Position numbers and translations under genes: made by a program
Notes under the pieces: generated by a model
The model's input: the letters and a program-made list of their open reading frames with translations, nothing else
Database searches by the model: none
What the model was told of the DNA's origin: nothing
Assembly: GCA_020348445.1 (NCBI GenBank)
Contig: CP070751.1
Span: 279,672-343,671, forward strand
Source: Thermoplasmata archaeon
GTDB lineage: Archaea; Thermoplasmatota; Thermoplasmata; GCA-020350865
Direction of reading: 5' to 3'
Length of the DNA: 64,000 bases
Shown: positions 44,263-51,980 of the stretch, one piece after another
Layout of the letters: each line of letters opens with the position of its first letter
Position numbering within the stretch: position 1 is the stretch's first letter

Positions 44263-46197
44263 CTATTTACGTCTTTTCTTTATGACCACAATGGATAATA
44301 TTATGATAATCACCACGATTATTATAATAAGAACATATAATAAATATAATGAATCATCCTGGGGCTCATCTTCAGCCGTGAGCGTAAGAGAAACGGTTTG
44401 GGAGGATGTATCCACGCTGTTTATCGTTATGGCGAGATCATTTTTCCCATTTCCATCGATATCCAGCTTCTTGGTCTCCCCCACTTCAATCTGTATTGGT
44501 TGCGCATAGGAATCGATTTCTAAAGTCACTGTGTTTGCATCGAAGTTTGTAATAGTTAATATGTATTCTGCGCCCTTGTGGAGGAGCTTCACATCTTCGC
44601 CTACATGAATGGTCTTCGTTGAACCAGTTTCTCCAACTGTAACGTTCGTGGGATTCCCGCCTAAGCAGTAAAGTATTCCATTATCAGAACCTATATACAA
44701 CTTACCGTTGACCACAGAAGGGGAGGAGATGATATACTGCTCTGGCAAAGGTCGATACTGCCAAACCAACAGACCTTTATGGCGATTTAGGCAGTAGATT
44801 GTACCATTTTGAACATTTGTAGAAAAATAAACGCAATCTCCGGCAAGAGCTGGAGAGGACTGAACTGCACCATTGGGAATAAATTCCCATAATATATTTT
44901 CATTAAGGTCCAAACAGTAGAATTTCCCTTCCAGGCTCATCTCCCCGGACCCCACAAATATCTTATCTCCCGAAACTGCAGGAGAAGAGACGCTGCTTCC
45001 AATATATTTTTTCCATAAGAGAATACCATTTTCTGCTTTAAGGCAGTAAAGATAACCATCCTTGGATGTGAAAAGGACTTTACTATCCAATACCACAGGT
45101 GAGGAGCCAACAGAGCCGTTCACAGGAAAATACCACAGTTCATCACCGTGTTCCTTATCAAGGCAAGAGACTCCATAGGGCTCCTTCCATTTCAATGTTG
45201 AGGAGTTGTAAAGGCCCATGAGTCCCACGTAAACCTTATCTTTGGTGACACACGGGGAGGAAAAGTAAATAGAACTGAAGATAGGACTTTCCCAAATAAC
45301 CTGACCTCCTTCTGTATCCAGGCACAATAAGGCTCCGAAACCACCGTTAAAATTGAATGCGCCCACATAAATCCTGTTCTTATCAACAGTTGGAGAAGAG
45401 GTCACTCCTGATTGCCCTGGATTGGATGTGATTAAAGTGCTCCATATAATCTCCCCGTTCGTGAAATTCAAGCAGTATAAATATCCATCCTTTCCCCCAA
45501 CATAAACCAATTCATCGGCTATGGCAGGGGAGAAACCACCCACGACTTCTTCGTTTTTCCACAACAGCTCGCCTTCATCATTTAGGCAAAAAACACCACC
45601 ATAGTTGTTTATGACCACCTTATTGTGTGCAATTGCTGGCGAAGCTGCCATTTCAATGACACCGGTATCGTATATCCAAGATACGGCGTTCGTATCGGGA
45701 CCTTGGCTTTTAGTATATCCAAGATTGAGAGAATCGTGCCTGAATCCTGCCCAAGCATATCTATCATTGGAATCAGTCATCGGTTCTGAGGAACTTGGAC
45801 ACCAGCCTATAATCTCGCCCTCTTGAAGCTCAAGAGAGCTTGCTCCCTCAGATGCCCCCTCCCATTCAGCCATTGAATTGTTCCATAATAGAAACGACCA
45901 AAACCAGCTCCAGTCATCAGGTGAATCAACACCTCCGATCCCCTTGACAAATGCACCAAATGAAAACCATTCTAAATTCAGGTCAAAACCCAATTGCTCA
46001 CAGGCCTTTTCAGTGGTCTTTAGGGCAGTGCGATTCGAATCGAGGCTGACATCGCTCCATTCAACAATGCCATTTCCGAAATCTATCATCACTGAAACAT
46101 TGATCTCTGAATCTCCCTCAGAGCTAATTGGCGAAATTGAGGGTAAAAATATCATACCAAGCAGAAGGATAACAATGAATAATGTTTTGCACTTCAC
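44263..46197 (-). CDS. Surface protein with DUF4430-like and PQQ-type beta-propeller domains
   Basis: 644 residues starting at a GTG. A signal peptide (residues 5-27) precedes a DUF4430-like domain (30-150: SVMIDFGNGIVEWSDVSL, DDWSWFWSFLLWNN, LQEGEIIGWCP). A seven-to-eight-blade PQQ-like propeller (160-520) has repeats such as GKDGYLYCLNFTNGEIIWS, ending in Trp. A small beta domain (530-610) and a C-terminal helix (LYLLYVLIIIIVVIIIILSIVV) with KKRRK complete it. It is likely a cell-surface capture protein upstream of the DUF4430 protein and S component. Confidence 0.85.
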   Translation of the reverse strand: MKCKTLFIVILLLGMIFLPSISPISSEGDSEINVSVMIDFGNGIVEWSDVSLDSNRTALKTTEKACEQLGFDLNLEWFSFGAFVKGIGGVDSPDDWSWFWSFLLWNNSMAEWEGASEGASSLELQEGEIIGWCPSSSEPMTDSNDRYAWAGFRHDSLNLGYTKSQGPDTNAVSWIYDTGVIEMAASPAIAHNKVVINNYGGVFCLNDEGELLWKNEEVVGGFSPAIADELVYVGGKDGYLYCLNFTNGEIIWSTLITSNPGQSGVTSSPTVDKNRIYVGAFNFNGGFGALLCLDTEGGQVIWESPIFSSIYFSSPCVTKDKVYVGLMGLYNSSTLKWKEPYGVSCLDKEHGDELWYFPVNGSVGSSPVVLDSKVLFTSKDGYLYCLKAENGILLWKKYIGSSVSSPAVSGDKIFVGSGEMSLEGKFYCLDLNENILWEFIPNGAVQSSPALAGDCVYFSTNVQNGTIYCLNRHKGLLVWQYRPLPEQYIISSPSVVNGKLYIGSDNGILYCLGGNPTNVTVGETGSTKTIHVGEDVKLLHKGAEYILTITNFDANTVTLEIDSYAQPIQIEVGETKKLDIDGNGKNDLAITINSVDTSSQTVSLTLTAEDEPQDDSLYLLYVLIIIIVVIIIILSIVVIKKRRK

Positions 46198-46499
46198 TCA
46201 ATCACCCGAAAGTCCATCCTCACTTAGCTGAGTTTATCGGTTATTTCAAGTGAGTATACTTGTAAAATTCTTATTTGTTATATTACCGGTGAACGAATAT
46301 TTACAAGTGAACTTGAATATATTAAAGTGTATTTTAATATTTCGGTAGAAAGCAACACCCTTCAATTCACTGGGCCTCATAATCTCTTGATCTTTAGCTT
46401 CTAACTATGGATATAGATAATCACATCTGATAATTGAGGATGATAACCGAACCTATGCAATTAATGTAGTCTTTGTTATCATAATTGAATCTGATTGAT
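46198..46499. promoter_or_regulatory. Divergent regulatory region with three inverted repeats
   Basis: Three inverted repeats lie between divergent genes. CAAGT-N6-ACTTG is at 46,247-46,262, CAAGT-GA-ACTTG at 46,304-46,315, and ATATTAAA-N6-TTTAATAT at 46,319-46,340. The first two share the same arms, as expected of an operator bound by one dimeric regulator at two sites. The region is AT-rich and has no gene. Confidence 0.5.
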
Positions 46500-46727
46500 A
46501 TGATAGAAGACGCAAGTGAGGCCATGCTGAGAATAGCCGCAAGAAGAGGAAATATCGGGGCCAGCAGAGATGATATCTTCAGGGAGCTAAAAGGTGGCAT
46601 CCCATACCATGAATTGGAAAGGCTGATACAGGAACTTGAACAGCTGGGATTTATCACAGTGGATTGGCTAGGAACCTATGATTTTGTGGTTACCATCACA
46701 CAAGAGGGCTTGGCACAGTTGACCTGA
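46500..46727 (+). CDS. Small winged-helix protein
   Basis: About 75 residues forming a single winged-helix-like domain: DDIFRELKGGIPYHELERLIQELEQLGFITVDW, then a wing (TYDFVVTITQEGLAQL). It probably binds DNA. TTG 46,485 is an alternative start. It is transcribed away from the PQQ/DUF4430 gene across the region with the CAAGT palindromes and could be their binding protein. That is inference from position. Confidence 0.65.
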   Translation: MIEDASEAMLRIAARRGNIGASRDDIFRELKGGIPYHELERLIQELEQLGFITVDWLGTYDFVVTITQEGLAQLT

Positions 46728-46782
46728 TTCCCAAAAAAAGTATTTCTTATACCCCCTCCCCACCATATCTATATTTGTTATT

Positions 46783-47871
46783 TTAAAGAAGTTCGTCCAC
46801 GAGCTCAACTATGTCTTTTACCTCTATTTCGCTTTTGGACAGTTCCTTTCCAAAGGCAAGGTTGTTCACACAAAAAGGACATGATGTCAAAAGTAGATCA
46901 GCGAACTCGGCATCAGAAACTCGTCTTCCCGCGATTCTCTGGGAGATGTCTCCAAAAGCTGCCCGCAACCCTCCTCCACCGCCGCAGCATCTAGCCAGTT
47001 CGCGATTAAGGTCCATTTCCTTAAACTGGGCCTTTGGGATTTTCTTAATAATTTTCCGGGGTGCATCATATACCTTTGCGTGTCTGCCCAAATGGCACGG
47101 ATCATGGTAAGTAAGGGTCTTGGGGAACTCCTTTAATGGCAGATCCTGCTCAGCCAGAAATTCTGTTATGTGCATGGGTTTGAACTTCAAATCCCTGAAT
47201 TCAGGGTAATGGTTCTTGAACATGTTATAGCAGCCTGCACATGAGAAGATCAAGGTCTCTATACCCAATTCCTCCACTGAATTTAGGTTGTGGTCCACCA
47301 ATTTCTTTATGTCCTCGTCATTACCGCCGATCCTTTGAAGTGGGCTTCCACAGCATACCTCATCGATCACAGTATAGTCCACCCCCAATTTATCCAGTAT
47401 CGACATTGCGGTCTTGGCGATGTTTGGATTCCTGTAACCTGGAGTGCACCCCAAAAAGTAGCCCACCTTGGCCTTATGCGGGGTTTTGCCGAACTCCTCC
47501 CCGCGTTTTGTTGTTTCACCGTATGGATTACCAAATTCATTGATGCGGTCCGCCAATTTCTTATGTTTTTCCAATGCATAGTCTTCGAAAAGCTCCTTTC
47601 TTGCAGCCTCGATTATATCCACAACACATACATTTGAGGGGCAACGCCTTTCACAATCTCCGCATGTGGAGCATTCATAGAGGGTTTCAACTATGGAATC
47701 GTCTATATCGAACCTGTCTTTAAGCATCCCGTAAGCCAAAATCACCCTACCCCTGGCAACAGAAGAATCCCAACCGAGGTCCTCAAAAATGGGGCATACA
47801 CTCCTGCAGTAACCGCATTGAGTGCAGACGAGCATCTCCTTTTCCAGGGAGTCTAGGTCCTTTTCCGTCAT
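46783..47871 (-). CDS. Iron-sulfur oxidoreductase with two CCG domains (HdrD/GlpC/LutA-like)
   Basis: The 362-residue protein starts with two 4Fe-4S motifs (CTQCGYCRSVCP and CSTCGDCERRCP, within residues 15-80) and has two CCG-type cysteine-rich regions (VCCGSPLQRIGG with CAGCYNMF, and CCGGGGGLRAAFG with CPFC). Similar proteins move electrons in heterodisulfide reductase, lactate or glycerol-3-phosphate oxidation. No partner flavoprotein lies beside it, so the physiological donor is unknown. Confidence 0.9.
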   Translation of the reverse strand: MTEKDLDSLEKEMLVCTQCGYCRSVCPIFEDLGWDSSVARGRVILAYGMLKDRFDIDDSIVETLYECSTCGDCERRCPSNVCVVDIIEAARKELFEDYALEKHKKLADRINEFGNPYGETTKRGEEFGKTPHKAKVGYFLGCTPGYRNPNIAKTAMSILDKLGVDYTVIDEVCCGSPLQRIGGNDEDIKKLVDHNLNSVEELGIETLIFSCAGCYNMFKNHYPEFRDLKFKPMHITEFLAEQDLPLKEFPKTLTYHDPCHLGRHAKVYDAPRKIIKKIPKAQFKEMDLNRELARCCGGGGGLRAAFGDISQRIAGRRVSDAEFADLLLTSCPFCVNNLAFGKELSKSEIEVKDIVELVDELL

Positions 47872-48186
47872 GATGAGCTCCTCTTGAGATAATCAAATCA
47901 TCTTTGGATATTATTTCAAGTGTAGACACATAAATATGTTTTTGTTACCGTATGACGTAACGATTCCCTCAATTATTTTCGCCCTATTTTCTTGGGTATC
48001 ATGTGTATACTTTATGTGGTTTTAATTCTTTTGATACTGGGTATCGAAAATATTATACTGAAATATGGAAGTGATTTTCGAGGAAGTAAAACTAGAAGAA
48101 ACTGCCTGCTTCCACTCGGTATTCCAGCACATAACTTATATATACGAACACTATTAGGGTAGACACCACAAAGGAGAGTTGAGCAA
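47872..48186. promoter_or_regulatory. Divergent intergenic region with TATA boxes and a GTTAC inverted repeat
   Basis: No gene is seen. For the Fe-S gene, a minus-strand TATA (reading CATATTTATG) lies at about 47,928-47,940. GTTAC-N8-GTAAC at 47,946-47,963 lies just upstream of it. A 12-base block TTATTTCAAGTG at 47,911-47,922 also occurs at 46,241-46,252. For S3Ae, the TATA CTTATATATA is at 48,135-48,144, with AAAGGAGAG before its TTG start. Confidence 0.45.
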
Positions 48187-49056
48187 TTGGCTGCAAAGAG
48201 AACCTCAAGAACCACGGCACGAAAGGTGAAGGACAAGTGGCGGTCCAAGGAGTGGTACAGGATTCTTGCCCCTGACATGTTCAACAATGCCCAGATAGCG
48301 GAGACCCTAAGCGATGAAAAGGAGAAATTGATAGGCAGAGTAACAGAGGTCACTATGCAGGATCTGACTGGCGATTTCTCGAAGATGCACATAAAACTTC
48401 AATTTAAGATCAATGATGTGAGCGGTTTCGATGCCCATACACATTTTATTGGCCATACACTGACAAGCGACTACATCAGGAGATTGACAAGAAGAAAACA
48501 TTCGAAAACAGATGGTGTATTTGATGTGCTAACAAAAGACAAGGCCCTGGTTCGGGTTAAGCCAATGGCAGTCACTGAAAAGAGAATCCAAGTATCCCAG
48601 CAGCAGGCTATTCGCGGCATCATGAGGAATATCATAGATAAGGAAGCAAAAAAGCGAATGAGTAGCGAATTCATTAAGGAGCTGCTCTCAGGTAATATCT
48701 CAAAAAATATATTGAAGGCCTGCAAGCCCATATATCCGTTGAAGAGGGTGGAGATACGCAAATCCGAGGTTCTTAGATTGGCTACAGAGAAGGTTGTGGA
48801 GGCACCAACCGAACCAAAGGCCGAGGTAGAGGCCGAGAAGACAATCGAGGAAGATGTAATGGAAGTTGTTGGGGAAGAACTTGAGGAAGAAAAACCGATT
48901 GAGAAAAAAGAGATACCTCCACCTCCGCCTCCCCCGCCCCCTCCAGAAGAACAGGAAACCAAGGTTACCCCCAAGATACCACCTCCTCAGGAAGATGAGG
49001 TTTCCGAGGTAGAGGAAGAATTACCAAAAAAAGTCGAGAAAATTACAGAGGATTAA
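48187..49056 (+). CDS. rps3ae: 30S ribosomal protein S3Ae (eS1) with proline-rich C-terminal extension
   Basis: The first 210 residues match archaeal/eukaryotic eS1: KDKWRSKEWYRILAPDMFNNAQIAET near the start, DLTGDFSKMHIKLQFKI, GHTLTSDYIRRLTRRKHSK, and YPLKRVEIRKSEV. eS1 lies near the mRNA exit on the small subunit. Archaeal eS1 usually has about 195-225 residues; here some 75 residues follow, made of Glu-rich segments and a run of ten prolines near residue 245. The start is TTG, supported by AAAGGAG. The tail is likely disordered and could be a protein-binding arm. Confidence 0.92.
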   Translation: MAAKRTSRTTARKVKDKWRSKEWYRILAPDMFNNAQIAETLSDEKEKLIGRVTEVTMQDLTGDFSKMHIKLQFKINDVSGFDAHTHFIGHTLTSDYIRRLTRRKHSKTDGVFDVLTKDKALVRVKPMAVTEKRIQVSQQQAIRGIMRNIIDKEAKKRMSSEFIKELLSGNISKNILKACKPIYPLKRVEIRKSEVLRLATEKVVEAPTEPKAEVEAEKTIEEDVMEVVGEELEEEKPIEKKEIPPPPPPPPPPEEQETKVTPKIPPPQEDEVSEVEEELPKKVEKITED

Positions 49057-49097
49057 AACTCTCTCTTTTACATATTTGAAAATTATCATTATCATGT

Positions 49098-49241
49098 GCC
49101 GAGGTGGCTCAGCCTGGTGGAGCGTCGGACTCATAGGGTTGCGCTTTGCGCTCCAAGGCACCTTTCTGGGAAATCCGGAGGTCACGGGTTCAAAAACAGG
49201 CCAGTTAAGTGCTGACACTGTTGAAATCCCCGTCCTCGGCA
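49098..49241 (+). tRNA. tRNA-Met (CAU, elongator type) with two introns
   Basis: Acceptor arms GCCGAGG (49,098-49,104) and CCTCGGC (49,234-49,240) pair fully. The D stem is GCTC/GAGC. The anticodon stem is TCGGA/TCCGG around loop CTCATA-A. A 37-base intron (49,136-49,172) sits at the canonical 37/38 position. The T stem ACGGG/CCCGT (49,184-49,188 and 49,229-49,233) encloses a loop that begins TTC and ends ATC but holds about 33 extra bases (about 49,193-49,225), a second intron. Spliced length is 74. A TATA-like ACATATTT is 25 bases upstream and a T run follows. Confidence 0.85.
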
Positions 49242-49248
49242 CTTTTTT
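49187..49248 (+). repeat. 62-bp direct repeat, left copy (att-like, tRNA 3' end)
   Basis: The exact 62-base sequence runs from the last two bases of the T-stem 5' strand through the T-loop intron, acceptor 3' strand and T run. It recurs at 49,894-49,955. Here it completes the functional tRNA gene. Confidence 0.95.
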
Positions 49249-49261
49249 CTAATTCACCATA

Positions 49262-49271
49262 AATTATAATT
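49262..49271 (+). promoter_or_regulatory. TATA box for the element-encoded membrane protein
   Basis: AATTATAATT lies about 33 bases before ATG 49,300 and predicts transcription from about 49,292, inside the element. Confidence 0.35.
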
Positions 49272-49299
49272 AAGCAGAAATCAATAGATATAGGACCAT

Positions 49300-49881
49300 A
49301 TGGAAGGGGTAATAATGAGTTTGATTGACCAATTGAAAGGAAATGGAAACGAGGCTCCTACAAAAGTGTATGCTTTGGTTTTTGTTATATCTTTTATCGT
49401 GTTAGCAGGAAATATTATCATTCTCTGGGTGAACTTTCTTCCTCAAATGCAGGATGCTGCCGAAGAAACAGAAGAGATAATAGAGGATTCAGAGGAGGGT
49501 AATCCAATAATACGAGCAGATGCAATTCCCAAGATTAGATTTGTTTATATTCTTTACTTGATATGTTTTGGAATATTGGATAGCGTCCTCGCCCTAATGC
49601 TTTGGAGAAACCAGGTTCCGAAAAGCCAGGAACCTGTTATTAAGGCACTGGCAAATACCTATGTCTTTGTAAGGTTATTCAATATTTTTATTATAACTAT
49701 GTTATCAATAATCGTTCTAGTTGGATCAGATTATTTGCTAGCTTTAAATCTTTTATATGTATCAATTTTGTTCTTTTCGATTGTAAGTTTATTTTATATC
49801 ATTTACCTTAAGAGGAAGATTTTAAGCGAAAAAATGGATAATGAGATCACGTTTAAAATCCCTGATGAAGTAACCCCTTGA
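49300..49881 (+). CDS. Four-helix membrane protein, unknown function
   Basis: A 193-residue protein with helices at about 20-45 (LVFVISFIVLAGNIIILWVNF), 75-100 (IRFVYILYLICFGILDSVLALMLW), 110-140 and 145-170. An acidic loop (AAEETEEIIEDSEEG) separates the first two. No family is recognised. GAAGGGG precedes an internal ATG at 49,315 that may be the real start. It is the only gene between the 62-bp repeats and is the candidate cargo of the element. Confidence 0.75.
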   Translation: MEGVIMSLIDQLKGNGNEAPTKVYALVFVISFIVLAGNIIILWVNFLPQMQDAAEETEEIIEDSEEGNPIIRADAIPKIRFVYILYLICFGILDSVLALMLWRNQVPKSQEPVIKALANTYVFVRLFNIFIITMLSIIVLVGSDYLLALNLLYVSILFFSIVSLFYIIYLKRKILSEKMDNEITFKIPDEVTP

Positions 49882-49893
49882 TATGGTATTCCA

Positions 49894-49955
49894 GGTTCAA
49901 AAACAGGCCAGTTAAGTGCTGACACTGTTGAAATCCCCGTCCTCGGCACTTTTTT
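49894..49955 (+). repeat. 62-bp direct repeat, right copy (truncated tRNA-Met 3' end)
   Basis: This copy matches 49,187-49,248 base for base. It has no acceptor 5' strand, D arm or anticodon arm beside it (the preceding bases read TGGTATTCCA), so it is not a functional tRNA. It marks the far end of the element. Confidence 0.95.
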
Positions 49956-50094
49956 TATCTGTGTTTCTTATAAAGCTCCTAATCTGATTAATCATTCATT
50001 ATTTTTTAACCAAAGGATCCATTAAATTAATACGAAAGTATAATTTTATTTCCCTATAGCATGATTATCTTCAAGATATATGTATAATAAGGAA

Positions 50095-50107
50095 AAATAT
50101 TTATACA
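50095..50107 (+). promoter_or_regulatory. TATA box for the 50,151 gene
   Basis: AAAATATTTATAC predicts a start near 50,127. TTGAGGAAG follows just before the ATG as a ribosome binding site. Confidence 0.4.
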
Positions 50108-50150
50108 TTAAGGCCATATATGTTACTAATGGAACATTGAGGAAGATAAA

Positions 50151-50858
50151 ATGAGCCTTTCGGATAGATATGAATACTATCCAACAATTTCTCAGAAGAA
50201 TAATGATGATTTTATTTTTAAAGGAAGAATATTTACCGACAATTCAAATATAATAAATCTTAAACTACACCGAAAACTTTCCTTAAAAATTTTTTGGATA
50301 TATTTTTTCATTTTCAATGTGCCTTTTTTTATGCTAATTATTTTATTAAGTCACCCCGAATACGGAATAATTACAAATTATAAACCGGAAATATTTATCC
50401 CATTCTATATTTTTTTATGCTTAATTATCGGGACCGAATGTGGTTTTTTAGTAATTAACAGATTAAAGCAATCATTGAAAATTATACAAAATAATGTTTG
50501 CGATACAAAATGGAATGTTATAGTAAGAGACAAGTTGTATTTCAAACGCCCACCATATCAAGTTCATGAAATCTTGATTTCAAGTCTTTCTTCATTTCAC
50601 TGGAATATTCTATACGAAAAAAAGTATTACAAAGGTGTTCCGATTTTTGTAAAGATCATAGGTGTTACAAATCTTGGATTATTTTTGAATCCTGATATTT
50701 TCATTATCTGTGTATGTAAGAATGAGAGAGGTTATACAACAGTTGATTGTTCAATTAGGCCGCATTCAAATGCATCTGAACTTGGATCTTACAGGTGCAA
50801 AAAACGCCTTGAAAAGCTAATGAACTGCTTGAGTTCCTGCGAGGATATCAGGTATTGA
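50151..50858 (+). CDS. Two-helix membrane protein of unknown function, AT-rich
   Basis: A 235-residue protein with two adjacent helices near 42-65 (KIFWIYFFIFNVPFFMLIILL) and 77-100 (IFIPFYIFLCLIIGTECGFLVI), then a soluble domain of about 130 residues with several cysteines (FIICVCKNERGYTTVDCSIRP). This resembles bacterial PH-domain-like membrane proteins in outline only, and I do not recognise a family. The coding sequence is visibly richer in A and T than radA next to it, which may mean it was acquired. It lies just outside the right 62-bp repeat. Confidence 0.7.
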   Translation: MSLSDRYEYYPTISQKNNDDFIFKGRIFTDNSNIINLKLHRKLSLKIFWIYFFIFNVPFFMLIILLSHPEYGIITNYKPEIFIPFYIFLCLIIGTECGFLVINRLKQSLKIIQNNVCDTKWNVIVRDKLYFKRPPYQVHEILISSLSSFHWNILYEKKYYKGVPIFVKIIGVTNLGLFLNPDIFIICVCKNERGYTTVDCSIRPHSNASELGSYRCKKRLEKLMNCLSSCEDIRY

Positions 50859-50874
50859 GCTTTCAAGAAGTTTA

Positions 50875-51819
50875 TTAGTCCCTCACTCCTTCCTCACAGA
50901 GCGTAACCACGGCTTCTCCATCCGGAAGACTGGGGGAATCCACAAGCCTGCAAATTCTTTTTCCGCCCTTGCTTTTTCTCATGTAGATTCTGAATGTTGC
51001 TGTGTGTCCCACGATATGACCGCCGATGGGTCTTGTTGGGTCGCCGAAAAACGCATCAGGTTTGGCGGAAACCTGGTTCGTAACGAGAATCACAGCGTTG
51101 TTCAAATCAGCGAACCTCTGAAGGTCGTGCATGTGCCTGTTCAGCTTCTGCTGGCGCTCGGCCAATGCTCCCCTGCCGATGTACTCTGCACGAAAATGAG
51201 CAGTAAGTGAATCCACAATAAGAAGTTTAACAGGAAATTCCTTTGCAAGGGCCTTTGCCCGGTCCATCAAAAGCATCTGATGATGGGAATTAAATGCCCT
51301 TGCGACATGTACATTTGTTAAGGCTTCCTGGGGATCCAAATCCAGGGCTCCTGCGATCTGTACTATCCTTTCAGGTCTGAAGGTGTTCTCTGTATCTATC
51401 ATCAAGGCATGACCTCCCAGACCGCCCTGATCCTCTGGTAACTGGACATTCACAGCCAGCTGATGCGCAATCTGGGTTTTTCCGGAGCCAAACTCCCCAT
51501 AAAGCTCGATAATCGCCTGGCTCTCAAATCCTCCGCCCAACAGTTCATCCAGGGCCTTTACTCCGGATGTGAGCTTTCCAACTGCCTTTCTTCTCTCAAG
51601 GAGTGCATCCCCTGTTTCGAAGTTTCCGATATCTGCCTCCCTCTTTGCTAGGTTGATGATTTTATTGGCAGTGGCCTCGCCTATCTCCGCCATCTCAGCA
51701 AGGTTCTTTGGAGACTCCACGGCTATGGTCATCAGGTCCGAGTAACCTGCCTCTCTCAATTTTTCCGCAGTTGCTGGTCCTACTCCTGGCAACTCATCTA
51801 TTTTCATTTCTTCGGTCAT
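50875..51819 (-). CDS. radA: DNA repair and recombination protein RadA
   Basis: The archaeal RecA/Rad51 recombinase, which forms filaments on single-stranded DNA and promotes strand exchange. A helix-hairpin-helix domain ([12 protein letters not shown]) fills the first 60 residues. Walker A is GEFGSGKT near residue 105, Walker B is LLIVDSL, and the L2 region reads [25 protein letters not shown]. The ATG at 51,819 and a GTG three codons earlier (51,828) are both possible starts. Length (314-317) is typical. Confidence 0.97.
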   Translation of the reverse strand: MTEEMKIDELPGVGPATAEKLREAGYSDLMTIAVESPKNLAEMAEIGEATANKIINLAKREADIGNFETGDALLERRKAVGKLTSGVKALDELLGGGFESQAIIELYGEFGSGKTQIAHQLAVNVQLPEDQGGLGGHALMIDTENTFRPERIVQIAGALDLDPQEALTNVHVARAFNSHHQMLLMDRAKALAKEFPVKLLIVDSLTAHFRAEYIGRGALAERQQKLNRHMHDLQRFADLNNAVILVTNQVSAKPDAFFGDPTRPIGGHIVGHTATFRIYMRKSKGGKRICRLVDSPSLPDGEAVVTLCEEGVRD

Positions 51820-51901
51820 TTTATTCACCGTTTTGTTTGTTTTTTCCGTAATTAATGGTAATTTGAACTTATAAGGCTATCTATGAGGGGTGGGTGAAAG
51901 T

Positions 51902-51970
51902 AATGCTTTACAAAGCTCCGTCCTTTAGGACGGGGTTCTTTAATTCCCTCTCTCCCTTTGCTTTAGCATA
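51902..51970. repeat. Structured intergenic inverted repeat (possible IS200/IS605 end relic or small RNA)
   Basis: A hairpin CTCCGTCC-TTTA-GGACGGGG (51,916-51,935) sits inside an outer imperfect inverted repeat, ATGCT...CAAAG at 51,904-51,915 and CTTTG...AGCAT at 51,956-51,969. The inner hairpin resembles the right-end hairpins of IS200/IS605 elements. No tnpA or tnpB reading frame is nearby. Confidence 0.4.
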
Positions 51971-51980
51971 GGGCTTGCAT

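Larger units (their letters stand above)
49187..49955 (+). mobile_element. Putative 707-bp tRNA-integrated mini-element, no integrase
   Basis: Two exact 62-bp copies of the 3' part of tRNA-Met bracket a single membrane-protein gene, the pattern left by site-specific integration at a tRNA gene. One unit (repeat plus insert) is 707 bases. No integrase or replication gene is inside, so it would be a passenger-only remnant, a non-autonomous element, or the product of deletion. A simple segmental duplication of the tRNA 3' end is the alternative. Confidence 0.55.

Noticed and set aside
46198..46499. Cobalamin riboswitch for the DUF4430 uptake genes
   Set aside because: No B12-box-like sequence or multi-branch fold is visible. 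The region instead has short palindromes typical of protein operators.
49894..49955. Second tRNA gene
   Set aside because: Only the T arm and acceptor 3' strand are present. The 5' acceptor strand, D arm and anticodon arm are missing, so it is a truncated copy.
49300..50858. Complete integrative element with integrase
   Set aside because: Neither protein between or beside the repeats shows integrase, recombinase or replication motifs. Only the 62-bp repeats argue for integration.
51916..51935. Simple intrinsic terminator of purP
   Set aside because: On the purP strand the hairpin is followed by CTTTGTAAAGC, not a T run, so terminator function is doubtful, and the outer inverted repeat suggests something else.
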